Shown piece by piece: positions 4,828 through 5,678 of a DNA stretch of 5,678 nt; within the stretch, counting starts at the first letter, position 1, and every line of letters starts with the position of its first letter. Below the pieces are notes generated by a model. It did no database searches and was not told where the DNA came from. It was given only the letters and a program-made list of their open reading frames with translations. The stretch comes from Planctomycetota bacterium (GTDB lineage Bacteria; Planctomycetota; Phycisphaerae; Sedimentisphaerales; Anaerobacaceae): assembly GCA_023135255.1 (NCBI GenBank), contig JAGLTN010000441.1, positions 1 to 5,678 of the forward strand. Reading direction: 5' to 3'. A program made the translations under genes and the position numbers.

Positions 4828-5406
4828 TTAGTATATTATCGCGACAGCTTCCTCTATCTTTTTGATTACTTCGTCAATATCACCAGAATCACAGATATAG
4901 CCGTCAAAACCTTGCTGAATCAAAGCAGCAGCTTCGCAGTCACTGAGATCATTAGCGATAGCAATAACTTTTATCGTCTGCAAATCCTCATCATCGCGAA
5001 CCGTCCGGCATATCTCAACTGCTGAGATATCTTTAGAAAATAAGCTTACAAGAAGAACATGGGGCGAAAATTTATGTGCTGCTATGCCGGTCTCAAAATT
5101 GCCCGATACTGTTTGAACATCATAGTCAGCTTTTTCCATTAGACTCTTAGCTAAAGTTTCACAAAGCTGTGAATTACTGTCAGCAATAAGAACTCGTATT
5201 TTATCAACCGGAAACATTGTAGCCGGCATATTGTGTAACTTCATAAAACGAACGAGTTCACTAACTGGTATTCTGCGGTCTTTGCTGCCGGGTATGCGAT
5301 AGCCTTTCAGCTGACCACTATCGAACCATTTTGAAACGGTTCTTGGAGCTACGCTGCATATCCTCGCTACATCGCCGGTCGTTAATACATTTTTACCTTT
5401 TGCCAT
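4828..5406 (-). CDS. MerR/excisionase-like HTH protein fused to a degenerate receiver domain
   Basis: A 192-residue probable DNA-binding regulator. Residues about 8-56 form a MerR/excisionase-type (HTH_17-like) winged helix: LTTGDVARICSVAPRTVSKWFDSG, then the wing GYRIPGSKDRRIP and helix VSELVRFM. Residues about 69-190 follow the CheY-like receiver fold but lack its chemistry. Of the acidic pair only Asp76 remains (next residue Ser77), the phosphoacceptor position is Ser121 (LLVSLF), the conserved Thr/Ser is Ala151, and the conserved Lys is Asp173 with Ser replacing the following Pro. It therefore probably cannot be phosphorylated in the normal way and may respond by ligand or protein binding. 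This order, HTH first and receiver second, differs from typical response regulators. The start is supported by AAGGA 7 nt upstream. No histidine kinase is adjacent. It is convergent with the sigma operon, from which the terminator separates it. Target genes are unknown. Confidence 0.85.
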   Translation of the reverse strand: MAKGKNVLTTGDVARICSVAPRTVSKWFDSGQLKGYRIPGSKDRRIPVSELVRFMKLHNMPATMFPVDKIRVLIADSNSQLCETLAKSLMEKADYDVQTVSGNFETGIAAHKFSPHVLLVSLFSKDISAVEICRTVRDDEDLQTIKVIAIANDLSDCEAAALIQQGFDGYICDSGDIDEVIKKIEEAVAIIY

Positions 5407-5413
5407 TTTTATA

Positions 5414-5418
5414 TCCTT
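5414..5418 (-). promoter_or_regulatory. Ribosome binding site of the HTH-receiver gene
   Basis: AAGGA on the minus strand, 7 nt before the ATG at 5406. Confidence 0.6.
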
Positions 5419-5497
5419 GAATTCAATCTAACTTAATCCAGCAGACTGTTCGGCATAAAACCGGCTGTATTTAACATTTAAAACACAAATTACTGCC

Positions 5498-5505
5498 GCT
5501 TAAGC
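5498..5505. repeat. Palindrome GCTTAAGC
   Basis: An 8-bp palindrome about 92 bp upstream of the HTH-receiver start. It shares the CTTAAG core with the longer palindrome at 5621-5634, so both may be sites for one regulator; such short matches can be chance. Confidence 0.25.
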
Positions 5506-5509
5506 TATA

Positions 5510-5564
5510 AACAGCAAAGTTTTTAACAGCAGGTCCGATAAGTCCCACTACGTTGAATCCCACT
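5510..5564. repeat. Two pairs of short direct repeats with 15-bp spacing
   Basis: AACAGC occurs at 5510-5515 and 5525-5530, and TCCCACT occurs at 5543-5549 and 5558-5564. Both pairs have a start-to-start distance of 15 bp. They lie upstream of the HTH-receiver gene and could be half-sites for a regulator; the spacing is not an integral number of helical turns. Confidence 0.25.
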
Positions 5565-5620
5565 GAATCATTGCTTTTCTGTTAAAATCTGCTAAACATA
5601 TACGAAATGAAATTGGTTTA

Positions 5621-5634
5621 TACCCTTAAGGGTA
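5621..5634. repeat. 14-bp perfect palindrome TACCCTTAAGGGTA
   Basis: A perfect palindrome about 215 bp upstream of the HTH-receiver start. TTTA on the left and TAAA on the right extend the symmetry if one G (5635) is bulged. It is operator-like and may belong to this gene or to a divergent gene beyond the right edge. Confidence 0.45.
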
Positions 5635-5657
5635 GTAAATGCCCGCGAATAAATCCG

Positions 5658-5678
5658 TAACTTCTTATTTTTAAGTTA
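5658..5678. repeat. Inverted repeat TAACTT-N9-AAGTTA at the right edge
   Basis: A 6-bp inverted repeat with a 9-nt T-rich centre that ends exactly at the window edge, so its full extent cannot be judged. Confidence 0.2.

Noticed and set aside
1..5678. tRNA, rRNA, CRISPR arrays, insertion sequences or prophage att sites
   Set aside because: I saw no cloverleaf, conserved rRNA segment, regularly spaced repeats, transposase or terminal inverted repeats in the window.

Overview
This 5.7 kb window looks like accessory or housekeeping-peripheral DNA from a member of the Planctomycetota, most likely the Phycisphaerae/Sedimentisphaerales group. I infer this from the protein styles: a PEP-CTERM sorted secreted protein, a POMP-like parallel beta-helix repeat protein, an ECF sigma factor overlapping a small single-pass membrane protein that has no zinc anti-sigma motif, and a MerR-like HTH fused to a receiver. 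No taxonomic marker is present, so the assignment is moderate at best. The DNA is AT-rich and most genes have recognisable Shine-Dalgarno sites.

Left part (1-1180, minus strand): a secreted-protein pair. A PEP-CTERM protein with signal peptide and C-terminal sorting signal (509-1180) is followed, with its stop codon overlapping a possible ATG, by the beginning of a beta-helix protein with GGA[MVI] and FxxN repeats that runs off the left edge. The beta-helix gene has no signal peptide, and its ribosome binding site is built from the Arg codons of the PEP-CTERM tail, so this junction is unusual. The leader of the PEP-CTERM gene holds three complementary segments that could form mutually exclusive hairpins.

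Middle (1181-3484): an AT-rich divergent intergenic region with a strikingly C-rich, G-poor tract, then two plus-strand membrane proteins. The first is a zinc ribbon plus two membrane helices plus a bacterial PH-like domain. The second has two N-terminal membrane helices followed by coiled coil and TPR-like helical repeats; it is preceded by a perfect-consensus TTGACA-N16-TATAAT promoter.

Right part (3485-5678): an ECF sigma factor with a TTG start, preceded by a GGAAC-N17-CGTC candidate autoregulatory promoter that contains a 15-bp inverted repeat. It is coupled by an 8-bp overlap to a membrane protein that is a candidate regulator of the sigma factor. A strong bidirectional terminator separates this operon from a convergent gene encoding an HTH-receiver protein whose receiver has lost the phosphoacceptor Asp and the other signature residues. 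The last 272 bp hold palindromes and paired direct repeats but no gene that I can see.

Together the window encodes envelope/secreted proteins and two regulators. The most unusual items are the pseudo-receiver regulator, the sigma/non-zinc anti-sigma-like pair with its putative self-promoter, and the PEP-CTERM/beta-helix junction.
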